Source: Methanobrevibacter sp.
GTDB taxonomy: Archaea > Methanobacteriota > Methanobacteria > Methanobacteriales > Methanobacteriaceae
Length of the DNA stretch: 64,000 nt
Direction of reading: 5' to 3'
NCBI GenBank assembly: GCA_022775905.1
Contig: JALFJX010000009.1
Location: forward strand, 62,001-126,000
Shown: piece by piece, positions 27,736 to 36,585 of the stretch
Layout: each line of letters begins with the position of its first letter
Numbering within the stretch: position 1 is the first letter of the stretch
Notes under the pieces: model-generated
Told to the model about the DNA's origin: nothing
The model's input: the letters and a program-made list of their open reading frames with translations, nothing else
Databases searched by the model: none
Program-made: the position numbers and the translations under genes

Positions 27736-29046
27736 ATGATATATGAAATAGCACAAGAAGCAAAAAAAGCAATAGAAAATGATTGCGATGCTTATGAGAT
27801 ATACATTGATGAATCAAAATCCATAGAACTTGACTCCAGAAAAGAGGAATTGAATTTTGCAAAAGAGGAAATTGATTGTGGAGTTGGGATCAGAGTAATT
27901 AAAGATAACAAAATTGGTTTTGCATTCACTTCAAACATGGATAAAATAGCTGAAACTGCAAAACAATCAATTGAAAACACTAAACTTAACAAAGTTGATG
28001 AAAATTATACATTTGCAGAAATTGAAGATGTCCCAACTGTTAAACAGGTATATGACAAAAAGTTTAATGAATTGAGTCTTGATGAATCTATTGAATTTTT
28101 AAAGAATACAATAGACACAACACTTGATCAAGGATGTGACATAACCGGATCAGGATTTTCAGCAAGTGAAGGAAGATCACTTATTCTAAATTCAAACGGA
28201 GTTTCAATTGAAGATGAAGGCACTGGGTTTGGCATTGGTTTATCTGTAACTATGCAAAAAGACGGTAAAATCGCAACAGCATACAATTCACAATCCTCAA
28301 GATTCTTTGATTTGGATGGTGAAAAATTAGCGATTGAAGTATGTAATCTTGCTAAAAGTTCACTTGACACCAAACCTGTTGAAACAAATGATTATGATGT
28401 AGTTCTTGATTATTATGCTGCAACTGGTCTTTTACAGACTTTCATGAGTGCATTCAATGGAGAAAATGTTATGAGAGGAAGATCCATTTTGAAAGATAAA
28501 ATGGGCTCAGAAATAGCAAATCCTAACTTAACAATTATCGACAATCCACTTTTGGAAAAAGGAATGTACACCTCAAAATGTGACGGAGAAGGTAGTGTAA
28601 GTCAAAAAACTGATTTAATTAAAGATGGAACATTAAACTCATTCATTTATGATATTTATACTGCAAATAAAGCAGGAGTTGAAACAACTTCAAACGGACT
28701 TAGAGGTTCTTATTTAACAACACCCATGATTTCGCCTACAAACCTTGAATTTAAATTTAAAGACATGAAAGAACTGTCTGAAATCAAAAAAGGTGTTTTG
28801 ACAACCAGTGTTTTAGGAGCACACACTGCAAATCCTATTTCTGGAGATTTCTCAGTTGAAGCAAGTAATGCATTCAAAATAGAAAATGGTGAATTAACTG
28901 ATCCTATAAATAAAGCTATGATTTCAGGAAATATATTTGAAATTATGAAAAAAGTAGAAGGCCTGCAATCCGAAATAAAACAATACGGATCATTCATTAT
29001 TCCTAAATTGTTAGTTCACGATTTAAGAGTTGTCGGACAGAACTAA
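27736..29046 (+). CDS. PmbA/TldE-like metalloprotease subunit
   Basis: A 436-residue member of the TldD/PmbA (U62) family. I start it at the ATG at 27736 after agggata; the extension to 27709 overlaps the phosphatase and has no site. It has the family regions VGIRVIKDNKIGFAFTSN, SGFSASEGRS, GEGSVSQKTDLIKDG and LRGSYLTT, but no HExxxH zinc motif, so it is the PmbA/TldE partner and not the catalytic TldD. The TldD partner is not in this window. Confidence 0.85.
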   Translation: MIYEIAQEAKKAIENDCDAYEIYIDESKSIELDSRKEELNFAKEEIDCGVGIRVIKDNKIGFAFTSNMDKIAETAKQSIENTKLNKVDENYTFAEIEDVPTVKQVYDKKFNELSLDESIEFLKNTIDTTLDQGCDITGSGFSASEGRSLILNSNGVSIEDEGTGFGIGLSVTMQKDGKIATAYNSQSSRFFDLDGEKLAIEVCNLAKSSLDTKPVETNDYDVVLDYYAATGLLQTFMSAFNGENVMRGRSILKDKMGSEIANPNLTIIDNPLLEKGMYTSKCDGEGSVSQKTDLIKDGTLNSFIYDIYTANKAGVETTSNGLRGSYLTTPMISPTNLEFKFKDMKELSEIKKGVLTTSVLGAHTANPISGDFSVEASNAFKIENGELTDPINKAMISGNIFEIMKKVEGLQSEIKQYGSFIIPKLLVHDLRVVGQN

Positions 29047-29047
29047 T

Positions 29048-29089
29048 AAAAAAAAGAGTGTGGAAAAATTAAATCTTTTTTAATTTTTC
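29048..29089 (-). terminator. Hairpin terminator of the 83-residue gene
   Basis: A perfect 11-bp inverted repeat (29063-29073 with 29079-29089, 5-nt loop) spans the stop codon, followed on the minus strand by a run of eight T (29048-29055). It is the longest perfect stem I found. Confidence 0.7.
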
Positions 29090-29320
29090 TCTATATCTAT
29101 TAATTGTGGATTCAGAATAGTCAATAGACAAATAATCTGATGTTAATTTTTTATTATCATCAAATTCTTTAATTTTACTATCCATGATTTTATCAATTTC
29201 TTTATCTAATTTTCTAATTTGATTTTCAAAAGAATATTCTGATTTTCTAATATCAATGTTGCTTTTGCGAGAAATCTTTTCAAGTTCTTTATCAACATCA
29301 AATTCTTCTTTTTTAGGCAT
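29069..29320 (-). CDS. Small charged helical protein, unknown
   Basis: An 83-residue protein dominated by Lys, Glu, Asp and Ser with heptad-like hydrophobic spacing (FENQIRKLDKEIDKIMDSK), so a coiled coil is likely. There is no membrane segment or motif. It begins 8 nt after the stop of the GyrI-like gene, suggesting co-transcription, and ends on a strong terminator. I do not recognise it. The terminator and the spacing support its being a real gene. Confidence 0.55.
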   Translation of the reverse strand: MPKKEEFDVDKELEKISRKSNIDIRKSEYSFENQIRKLDKEIDKIMDSKIKEFDDNKKLTSDYLSIDYSESTINRYREKLKKI

Positions 29321-29328
29321 ATAAACAC

Positions 29329-29790
29329 CTACATTTCGATAATTGGTAATTGAATCTCAGTAATATAATCTTTTTCATTGTCACAATTGTGGACATTTTT
29401 AACTAAAACTTCTTTAGGTGATCCAATAATATCATAATGATTTTCTTGAGCAATATCAACCAACTTTTCATATGTTTCCATGATATTGTCAACAGGACCA
29501 TAATGACGGCCAGATAAAACTTTGTTGGAAATCATGTCAACAACACGAATCCTATCAGTTTCATTAGCATCCTCTTTAATTGGAATACTTACATCATATA
29601 CTGCATCGCCTTCATTGACTTGATGTCTTGGTGAGAAGTAGACAATGAATGGTTCACCATCAGTTTTAATATCTTCTGCATCAATCCAACCCATTAACAT
29701 TGAAAGGAAAATTTCTAAATCAGTAATTGGAGTTTTACAATTAATAACAGCTAATTTTTGTTCTGGAATTACTTTAACTTCACTTTCCAT
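29329..29790 (-). CDS. GyrI-like (SOUL/AraC effector-binding fold) small-molecule binding protein
   Basis: A 153-residue single-domain protein. EVKVIPEQKLAVINCKTPI begins the GyrI-like fold; PFIVYFSPRHQVNEGDAVYDVSIPI and VLSGRHYGPVDNIMETYEKL are its second half, and PKEVLVKNVHNC with ITEIQLPI close it. Such stand-alone domains bind cationic or lipophilic ligands, or hydrolyse some of them. It has no DNA-binding domain. It is followed by the 83-residue gene and preceded by moeA. The ligand is unknown. Confidence 0.75.
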   Translation of the reverse strand: MESEVKVIPEQKLAVINCKTPITDLEIFLSMLMGWIDAEDIKTDGEPFIVYFSPRHQVNEGDAVYDVSIPIKEDANETDRIRVVDMISNKVLSGRHYGPVDNIMETYEKLVDIAQENHYDIIGSPKEVLVKNVHNCDNEKDYITEIQLPIIEM

Positions 29791-29820
29791 TTTTACACCT
29801 TTTATAATACTTTATAATAT

Positions 29821-31044
29821 TTAATTAAATAAATAAACTTCGACTTCTTCGCCTTCATCTAAAAGTTCAACAGATTTTGGAACTTTAACATAACCATCTG
29901 CTGTTGAAAGTGAAAAAATTGCTCCAGAATCTTTGAAGATCGGATGAATATCTTCACCATCCACTTTAACAAGCTGATATTGCATTCTTCCAACAGGAGA
30001 GTGTATCCTTCTAGTCATTTTACCTTTAACAGTATCAAGTTCAAAGTCCTTATCAATACCCGCTAATTTAGTCAATGGTTCTGCAACAAATGCATTGAAT
30101 ATCATTAAAGCGGAAACAGGATTTCCAGGAAGACCAATAACCAATTTATCTTCAATTACACCAACAATAGTAGGTTTACCTGGCTGAACTGAAATACCAT
30201 GAATGTAAACTTCACCCAATTCTTCTAAAACACTGTTTAAAACATCTCCAAGACCAGCAGAGGTTCCACCAGAACAAAGTACAATATCCACTTCTTTTAA
30301 AACATCAGTTAATTTTTGTTTAACTTCATCATAGTTATCTCTCATAATGCCTAAAAAATGAGCATCCGCACCACAGGAAATAGCTGCGTTCTTAATCATA
30401 CCACCATTGACATCATAGATTTTACCATAACTTAATTCCTCTCCTTGAAGAGTGATCTCATTTCCAGAGGAAATTACTCCCAAACTAGGTTTTTTATAAA
30501 CTTCAATAGTTTCAAAACCTTGTGAAAGCAATACTCCAATTTTACCAGGATTTAGGAAATCTCCTTTTTTAAGAATTAACTTACCTTCTTCAATATCTGA
30601 TCCTTTACGAGCAACATCCTGTGAAGGAGTAGCAGTAGTCAGTAAATTAACTTCACCATCCAATTTTTCAGCATACTCCACCATTACAACAGATTCCGCC
30701 CCTTCAGGCATTGCAGCACCAGTACTGATTTCAATACATTTTCCTTTTTCCACTTTCTTATCAGTTGTTGCACCTGCTTCTAGAAAGTCAACAACTTCCA
30801 AGGTTTTAGGATTTTCTTCTGATGCCCCAAAACTGTCTTCAGCAAGTATTGCAAATCCATCTTTTAAAGCCTTGTTGAATGGAGGAAAATCCATTCTTGA
30901 ATAAACATCCTCAAATAAAATTCTTCCATATGCTTCTGTAACAAGAATTTCTTCACTTTCTTGAGTTAATTTTTCATTGAATAAATTTTGAATAATATCA
31001 GTAGCTTCATCACATTCTTTAATTTTTAAAAATTCAGTTCCCAT
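29821..31044 (-). CDS. moeA: Molybdopterin molybdenumtransferase MoeA
   Basis: Inserts molybdate (or tungstate) into adenylylated molybdopterin. Its domains are present: the N-terminal LVTEAYGRILFEDVYSRMDFPPFNKALKDG, TGAAMPEGAESVVMVE, the MoCF domain IVLCSGGTSAGLGDVLN, VIGLPGNPVSAL, and a C-terminal barrel. It has 407 residues from the ATG at 31044, chosen over an upstream GTG because ggtgatt precedes it. It supports formylmethanofuran and formate dehydrogenases. It is divergent from aIF1A. Confidence 0.93.
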   Translation of the reverse strand: MGTEFLKIKECDEATDIIQNLFNEKLTQESEEILVTEAYGRILFEDVYSRMDFPPFNKALKDGFAILAEDSFGASEENPKTLEVVDFLEAGATTDKKVEKGKCIEISTGAAMPEGAESVVMVEYAEKLDGEVNLLTTATPSQDVARKGSDIEEGKLILKKGDFLNPGKIGVLLSQGFETIEVYKKPSLGVISSGNEITLQGEELSYGKIYDVNGGMIKNAAISCGADAHFLGIMRDNYDEVKQKLTDVLKEVDIVLCSGGTSAGLGDVLNSVLEELGEVYIHGISVQPGKPTIVGVIEDKLVIGLPGNPVSALMIFNAFVAEPLTKLAGIDKDFELDTVKGKMTRRIHSPVGRMQYQLVKVDGEDIHPIFKDSGAIFSLSTADGYVKVPKSVELLDEGEEVEVYLFN

Positions 31045-31147
31045 AATCACCACTTATATAACATACAATAACTTAATATATAATATATTGATAAATATAT
31101 AAATAATTTAATCTTATATAATTTATTATAATTTTGGAGGAGAGTAT

Positions 31148-31453
31148 TTGTCTAGACCTAATCAAAATCAACAACAAGAATATAAAAGAGTAAGAACTCC
31201 TAAAAAAGGTGAAATTCCTGGAGTAGTTGAACAAATTATGGGACACGGAAAATTAAAAGTACGTTGTGCTGATGGAAATATGAGAATGACCAGAATCCCT
31301 GGAAAAATGAAAAAACGTATTTGGATTCGTGAAGGAGACGTAATCCTTGTAAAACCATGGGATTTCCAATCTGATGAAAAAGCTGATGTAATTTGGAGAT
31401 ACACCAAAACCGAATCAAATTGGCTTGAAAGAAAAGGCTACTTAAAAATGTAG
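31148..31453 (+). CDS. Translation initiation factor aIF-1A
   Basis: An S1/OB-fold factor that promotes initiation on the small ribosomal subunit. It starts with a TTG after an excellent ggaggagag site, giving SRPNQNQQQ and then VRTPKKGEIPGVVEQIMGHG, with the OB-fold residues KVRCADGNMRMTRIPGKMKKRIWIREGD. The 101 residues are standard. It heads the information-processing series that continues with RIO1, KH and topoisomerase VI genes. A hairpin with T tract directly follows. Confidence 0.96.
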   Translation: MSRPNQNQQQEYKRVRTPKKGEIPGVVEQIMGHGKLKVRCADGNMRMTRIPGKMKKRIWIREGDVILVKPWDFQSDEKADVIWRYTKTESNWLERKGYLKM

Positions 31454-31472
31454 TCTAACTACTTATTTTTTT
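31450..31472 (+). terminator. Short hairpin and T run at the aIF-1A stop
   Basis: A 5-bp stem (31450-31454 with 31458-31462, 3-nt loop) on the stop codon is followed by seven T at 31466-31472. It is a possible attenuating terminator between aIF-1A and RIO1. Confidence 0.45.
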
Positions 31473-31479
31473 GATTTTA

Positions 31480-32253
31480 ATGGATTCCAAAATAGTTAAA
31501 GCAGATGCAAAACACGAAAAAATACATTCCCGAAAAAGAAAGAAAGACAGTTCTGATAGAAAAGTGGGAAATGAAATTTTCGATAAAATAACCTTAGAAA
31601 CATTATACAAATTAGCTAATCAGGGACACATTGATATTTTAAATGGTGCTATAAGTACAGGTAAAGAAGCCAATGTACTTACAGGCATTACTGAAGACAA
31701 AAAATTTATTGCAGTTAAAGTTTATAGAATTGCAACATCTGATTTTAAAAAAATGGATTATTACCTCAAAGGAGATCCAAGATTCCATCTTAAAACCAAA
31801 AATAAAAGAAAAATCATTTATTCTTGGGTTACAAAAGAATTTAAAAACCTAACAAGACTTGAGTCTGCAGGAGTTAAAGTACCTCATCCAATTACAAGTG
31901 CAAATAATGTATTGTTAATTGAATTTATAGGTGATGAACAAGGGAATCCTGCCCAACCTGTTAAAAATCAACCACCAAAAGACCCTGAAGAATTTTTCAA
32001 TAAGTTAATCGAAAATCTAAAATTATTTGTAAATGAAGCAAAATTAGTGCATGGAGACTTGTCAAATTACAATATTTTAAATAAAGATGAAGAACCAGTC
32101 ATTATAGATGTTTCACAGTCCGTTGTTTTAGACAATCCCATTTCAAAAGAACTTCTTGAAAGGGACATTAACACACTTGTTCGTGAGTATACCAAATTTG
32201 GTGTTGAGACTAGTTTTGAAAAAATTTGGGAATATGTCAATCCTAAATTTTAA
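31480..32253 (+). CDS. RIO1-type serine/threonine protein kinase
   Basis: An atypical kinase of small-subunit rRNA maturation. The ATP-binding P-loop is GAISTGKEANVL, the invariant Lys is in FIAVKVYRI, the catalytic loop is VHGDLSNYNIL, and the metal-binding Asp is in PVIIDVSQSV. I start it at the ATG at 31480; an upstream TTG (31471) is less likely. It has a basic N-terminal extension (SRKRKKDSSDRK). In most archaea the KH-domain gene follows directly; here mtrH lies between them. Confidence 0.94.
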   Translation: MDSKIVKADAKHEKIHSRKRKKDSSDRKVGNEIFDKITLETLYKLANQGHIDILNGAISTGKEANVLTGITEDKKFIAVKVYRIATSDFKKMDYYLKGDPRFHLKTKNKRKIIYSWVTKEFKNLTRLESAGVKVPHPITSANNVLLIEFIGDEQGNPAQPVKNQPPKDPEEFFNKLIENLKLFVNEAKLVHGDLSNYNILNKDEEPVIIDVSQSVVLDNPISKELLERDINTLVREYTKFGVETSFEKIWEYVNPKF

Positions 32254-32742
32254 TTAAAATATTACTCACACACCGCAAATATTATTACTTTTTTAATTCT
32301 ACATAGTAACTTATTTTTTTCATTGAAACCATTTTAGAACATGAAATAAATTTTTTACATATAATTTAAAGTTATATCACTTAAAACTTATTAAAAATCA
32401 ATGATTTAATAATTAAAATTCAAATTAAGAATTAAATTATATAATAATGATTAATTATGATTAATTAATTATTTTAGATTTTTTCAATCAAAATAGCTAA
32501 AAAATAAGAATTAAACATTATTTTCAATTATAACTTATATTTGCCCCTTTTTTAGTTGTGTTAAACTGTCTAATATATTATTTATAAAATTAAACAGTAA
32601 TTTAAAAATATATACAATTTATTAAAAACTGTACAATAAGTATAAATAACATTACACCATAAATTCTAATTAGACTTAATTTTATTAACATGAATAAATT
32701 ATTTATTGAAAATTAAGTCGAAAAATATAGAGGTTATATTAA
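32254..32742. promoter_or_regulatory. Long AT-rich leader upstream of mtrH, with a TATA-like box and repeated half-sites
   Basis: No coding frame is convincing here. A TATA-like run tttaaaaatatatac lies at 32601-32615, about 130 nt before the mtrH ATG. Three TTAAACTGT-like motifs occur at 32561-32569, 32590-32598 and 32624-32632 (the third is AAAAACTGT), spaced by about three helical turns. These could be operator half-sites. The assignment is by eye only. Confidence 0.35.
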
Positions 32743-33681
32743 ATGTTTAAATTTGATAAAGAACAAGAAGTTTTTGACTTCGGTGGAGTCAAAATGGGTG
32801 GACAACCTGGAGAATACCCAACTGTATTAGCTGGTACTATTTTCTACGGTGGACACAACATTCTTAATGATGAATTAACCGGTGACTTCGATAAAGCTAA
32901 AGCTGAAACTTTAATCAACGATATGGCATCCATTTCTGATGTAACTGGAAACCCATACATTGTACAAGTTTTCGGACAAACTGTTGAAGCTCTCCCTAAA
33001 TATATTGAATTTGTTGGTGAAATTTGTGATGCTCCTTTCCTTATAGATTCTACATCTGGAGATGCTAGAGTTGCTGGTGCACAGTACGCTGATGAAACCG
33101 GATTAACCGAAAGAGCTATCTACAACTCAATCAACATGGCAGCAGACAAATCTGAATTACAAGCTCTCGCTGAAACTGACATTTCTGCATCCATTATCTT
33201 AGGATTCAACCCAATGAATGCTACCGTTGAAGGTAAAATGAACATGTGGGAAAACGGAGACAATGGTGCTTATGAAAAAGGTTTACTTGAAGTAGCTGCA
33301 GAATGTGGTATCGACAAATTTATGATGGATACTGCTGTAACTCCTTTAGGACAAGGTGCAGGTATTGCTGCTAGAACTTCCTTTGCAGAAAAAGCTAAAT
33401 GGGGATACCCAGTTGGATCCGGTATTCACAACGTACCTTCTGCATGGGACTGGTTAAGAGACTACAAAAAAGAAGGTAACAAAACTGCATTCACCGTTTG
33501 TGATATTGGTGCAAACATTGTTCAAGTTATGTGTGGAGGAGACTTCGTTCTCTTTGGACCTATTGAAAACGCAAAAATTGCATTCCCTGCAGTAGCACAA
33601 ACTGATATGTTCATTTCCGAAGCTGCAAAACCTTTAGGAACTGAACCTGTAGATTACCACCCAATGAACAAATTATTATAA
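32743..33681 (+). CDS. mtrH: Tetrahydromethanopterin S-methyltransferase subunit H (solitary copy)
   Basis: MtrH moves the methyl group of methyl-tetrahydromethanopterin to the Co(I) corrinoid of MtrA, in the sodium-pumping Mtr complex. It is full length (312 aa) with the family N-terminus FKFDKEQEVFDFGGVKMGG, TLVxx-type core, PFLIDSTSGDARVAGA and GFNPMNATVEG. The codons are those of a highly expressed gene (GGA/GGT, AAC, TTC). It stands alone, with no mtrE-G next to it, inside the archaeal series aIF1A-RIO1-KH-top6B-top6A. It could be the only copy, a duplicate, or serve another corrinoid protein. An agaggttat site is near the start. Confidence 0.92.
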   Translation: MFKFDKEQEVFDFGGVKMGGQPGEYPTVLAGTIFYGGHNILNDELTGDFDKAKAETLINDMASISDVTGNPYIVQVFGQTVEALPKYIEFVGEICDAPFLIDSTSGDARVAGAQYADETGLTERAIYNSINMAADKSELQALAETDISASIILGFNPMNATVEGKMNMWENGDNGAYEKGLLEVAAECGIDKFMMDTAVTPLGQGAGIAARTSFAEKAKWGYPVGSGIHNVPSAWDWLRDYKKEGNKTAFTVCDIGANIVQVMCGGDFVLFGPIENAKIAFPAVAQTDMFISEAAKPLGTEPVDYHPMNKLL

Positions 33682-33691
33682 GCAATTTGTT
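33667..33691 (+). terminator. Inverted repeat on the mtrH stop codon
   Basis: A perfect 8-bp inverted repeat (33667-33674 with 33684-33691, 9-nt loop) contains the TAA stop at 33679-33681 in its loop. No immediate T tract follows, so it may act in 3'-end formation or stability. Confidence 0.4.
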
Positions 33692-33799
33692 ATAGACTTA
33701 TCAAAAGTTACATTTTCAAACCTCAACATCAATTTGTTCTAAATGTCATTCCCTAAAATGATATTTAACAAATCTAAACATTAATCCAAAATACCGAAT

Positions 33800-33831
33800 T
33801 AGCACTGGACCTCCAAACACGTCCAGTGCTA
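33800..33831 (+). terminator. GC-rich perfect hairpin downstream of mtrH
   Basis: An 11-bp perfect stem (33800-33810 with 33821-33831, 10-nt loop) stands out in A/T-rich DNA: its first arm is tagcactggac. It lies 119 nt after the mtrH stop. The T run at 33846 is 14 nt away. It may terminate or protect the mtrH transcript, or belong to a small RNA. Confidence 0.5.
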
Positions 33832-33955
33832 TTAAAATAAAAACTATTTTTTATAAACTTATTTTTTAGTAAACAATATCTTTTTAATCCTAAATTTTAA
33901 ATAACTTCAGATAAATAATTATTAATAATTTTAATTTAAGAAAAAAGGTGAAATT

Positions 33956-34576
33956 ATGCCGGAAACAGATTATTTAAAAATACCTCAAAATAGAGTAGGG
34001 GCATTAATTGGAAGCAATGGAGGAGTTAAAAAGTCCATTGAAAAAGCAACTGGAACTATTCTCGACATAGATAGTGATGAAGGTACCGTTTACATCACAC
34101 CTAGCGACAATATGGAAGATCCATTAGGAGTTTGGAATGCAAACCATATCGTCAAAGCAGTTGCACGTGGATTCAATCCAGAAGTTGCATTGAAATTAGT
34201 TAGTGACGATTATTATTTAGAAGTAATTAGCTTACCATTATACATTGGAAAATCCAAAAAAGCCCTCGCAAGACATAAAGGAAGAATCATCGGAAAAGAC
34301 GGGAAAACACGTGAAATAATTATGGAAATGGCTGAAGTTGACATGGCAATTTACGGTAAAACAGTTTCATTGATAGGGGAAATGGACAACATAATGGTTG
34401 CTAAAGAAGCTATTGAAATGATTTTGAAAGGTTCCAGACATAAATCAGTTTACGGATTCTTAGAACATAAAAAAGAAGATTTAAAAATGAAAGAATTCAA
34501 AGACCTTGTTGGAATCGAAGATGACAAAATCGAATTCAAAGACGGAATTGAATTTGATGAAAACATGTTACAGTAA
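33956..34576 (+). CDS. KH-domain protein, archaeal Dim2/Pno1 homolog
   Basis: A 206-residue RNA-binding protein with two KH domains. Domain 1 has IPQNRVGALIGSNGGVKKSI with the GxxG loop (GSNG), and domain 2 has KGRIIGKDGKTREIIMEMAEV. Archaeal homologs help 16S rRNA 3'-end processing and bind aIF2-alpha. Its usual place is directly after RIO1; here mtrH has come between. An aaaaggtg motif precedes the ATG. A strong terminator sits on its stop codon. Confidence 0.92.
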   Translation: MPETDYLKIPQNRVGALIGSNGGVKKSIEKATGTILDIDSDEGTVYITPSDNMEDPLGVWNANHIVKAVARGFNPEVALKLVSDDYYLEVISLPLYIGKSKKALARHKGRIIGKDGKTREIIMEMAEVDMAIYGKTVSLIGEMDNIMVAKEAIEMILKGSRHKSVYGFLEHKKEDLKMKEFKDLVGIEDDKIEFKDGIEFDENMLQ

Positions 34577-34605
34577 CATTTAATGTTACTATTTTTTCTT
34601 TTTTT
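34572..34605 (+). terminator. Hairpin terminator on the KH-gene stop codon
   Basis: A perfect 8-bp stem (34572-34579 with 34583-34590, loop TTA) overlaps the TAA stop and is followed by T-rich 34592-34605. It is a textbook intrinsic-terminator shape. Confidence 0.7.
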
Positions 34606-34870
34606 AAATTAAAGTATTACTTTAATGCAATTTTCATACCATAATTATTCAAATAATAGAAAACTATTATATACATCGATAGACATATATAGATAGTGTA
34701 GTACAAATACGATATTTTCTACATGTTTTTAACTTATTATTTTATTATATATTTAATCAATATAGATAGGGCAATAGAAAAATATTAGTTTTCAAATGCT
34801 CTCTAACTTCATTTAAATATAAAACATCACATAATAAAGTAAAACATATACCAATTTTAGGAGGAATTTT

Positions 34871-36577
34871 TTGGCAAGTCAGGAACCAGGACTTGATTGG
34901 AATCAGGATTTTAAAAACTTGACTCCATCCGAGTTTTTTAGAAAAAACAAGCAAATGTTAGGATTTACAGGTAAAATCCGTTCATTAACTATTGTATTTC
35001 ACGAATTAATCACAAACAGTTTTGATGCATGTGAAGAATCTGGAATATTACCTGAAATCGAAATTGAATTAAAAAGAGTTGACAAGGAACATTATATTCT
35101 CAGACATAAAGATAATGGGCCAGGTATCCCTGAAGATTATGTAATGAGAGTTTACTGTAGTATGTTTTCAGGATCCAAATTCAGAAACATACAATCAAGA
35201 GGACAACAAGGATTAGGTTGTAGTGGTTGTGTATTACTTTCACAGATGACCACAGGTAAACCTGCTCGTGTAATTTCCTGTTACAAAGAAAACGGTGAAA
35301 TTAAAGGAGTGAAAATGAAATTCCAAATGGATGTGAAAAACAACCGTGGAATTTTAATGGAAAGAGAAGATTATCCAGCAGAAAGTACTGGAGTATGTAT
35401 TGAATTACAATTCAAAGAGGTTTCATATTCTCTTGCAGAACAAGGTGCTTTTGAATACATCAGAAGAACCATGATTGGAAACCCTCACGCTAAAATTACA
35501 TTCAGAGATCCATCCGGACATAAATACATATTCAAAAGAGCAGCAGACATTGTTCCAATCCTTCCAAAAGAAGTATTACCTCATCCAAAAGGTGTAAGTG
35601 CTGATGATTTAATGACAATGGCACAAAACACAGACAGTAGAAGATATAAAAGTATGTTAACCTCATCATTATCTAGAATGTCCAACAAAAGAGTGGATGA
35701 AATTTCAGAACTTACTAAAATTGACATGAATAAACGTCCGAAAGACCTCACATTTCCTGAAGCAGAAGCTATTGTACAGTGTTTCAAAAAAATGAAATTC
35801 ATGGCTCCTCCAACTGATGGACTTATACCTATTGGATCAGAACAAATTGAAAAAGGTATGAAACAAATTCTTAAACCTGAATTTGTAACAACAATTACCA
35901 GAAAACCTGTAACCTACCAAGGTGGGGTTTCATTCATTATTGAAGCCGGACTTGCTTACGGTGGAGATGCAGGAAGAGTTGTAAAAGAACAAAGAAAATC
36001 TGAAATCATGAGATTTGCAAACAGAGTTCCATTAACTTTCGATGCAGGAAGCTGTGCTATTACTGAAGCTCTCAAAAGTATCGATTGGAAACGTTACGGT
36101 CTTAGAGACTTAGATAACACACCATTAACTTTATTTGTAAATATTATTTCAACACAAGTACCATATCTTTCAACTGGTAAACAAAGTGTATCACCAGAAC
36201 CTGAAATCGTGCATGAGATCAGACAATCCACTATGAAATTAGCTCGTAAGCTTCAAAAACACTTAAGAGCTAAAAAAGCAGCAAAAGAAAAAGAAAAACG
36301 TTCAAAAGTATTCGAAGATTATGTACCAGTAATCATCGAAGAAGCTGCAAAACTAGGAGAAACTGGAGTTCCAGAATATCAAGAAGTTTTAGCAAAAGTT
36401 ACCAAAAAAGCTCTTGCAGAATTACTTGGTGAAAAAGTTGAGGAAGAAGAGGAAGAAGAAGAACTTGACGCAATCATCATGGAAGAAGTTGATGAAATGG
36501 GCCATACTGTTGACTCAGAAAATAGCTCATTATACGACTTTGAAGAAGATGATGTTGATGATGGATTTGAAGACTAG
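34871..36577 (+). CDS. top6B: DNA topoisomerase VI subunit B
   Basis: The ATPase subunit of the type IIB topoisomerase. It starts at a TTG after an aggaggaa site. The GHKL fold shows [15 protein letters not shown] (N box), DNGPGIP (G1), and [18 protein letters not shown] (G2). The central H2TH region and a transducer domain follow, and an acidic C-terminal tail closes the 568-residue protein ([11 protein letters not shown]). It is translated with top6A, 8 nt downstream. In host-associated methanogens it is the main decatenase. Confidence 0.96.
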   Translation: MASQEPGLDWNQDFKNLTPSEFFRKNKQMLGFTGKIRSLTIVFHELITNSFDACEESGILPEIEIELKRVDKEHYILRHKDNGPGIPEDYVMRVYCSMFSGSKFRNIQSRGQQGLGCSGCVLLSQMTTGKPARVISCYKENGEIKGVKMKFQMDVKNNRGILMEREDYPAESTGVCIELQFKEVSYSLAEQGAFEYIRRTMIGNPHAKITFRDPSGHKYIFKRAADIVPILPKEVLPHPKGVSADDLMTMAQNTDSRRYKSMLTSSLSRMSNKRVDEISELTKIDMNKRPKDLTFPEAEAIVQCFKKMKFMAPPTDGLIPIGSEQIEKGMKQILKPEFVTTITRKPVTYQGGVSFIIEAGLAYGGDAGRVVKEQRKSEIMRFANRVPLTFDAGSCAITEALKSIDWKRYGLRDLDNTPLTLFVNIISTQVPYLSTGKQSVSPEPEIVHEIRQSTMKLARKLQKHLRAKKAAKEKEKRSKVFEDYVPVIIEEAAKLGETGVPEYQEVLAKVTKKALAELLGEKVEEEEEEEELDAIIMEEVDEMGHTVDSENSSLYDFEEDDVDDGFED

Positions 36578-36585
36578 GTGATTAA

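Noticed and set aside
29821-29850. ATTTAATTAAAT palindrome at the moeA end as a terminator
   Set aside because: The palindrome has no loop and no T run, and such A/T palindromes are common here by chance.
32254-32742. tRNA or other structured RNA in the mtrH leader
   Set aside because: No GC-rich cloverleaf or paired arms are visible; the stretch is almost entirely A/T.
34662-34780. Repeated atatagatag motifs in the spacer before top6B as a repeat array
   Set aside because: Only two short partial copies are present (near 34688 and 34760), with no regular spacing; not distinct from A/T-rich background.
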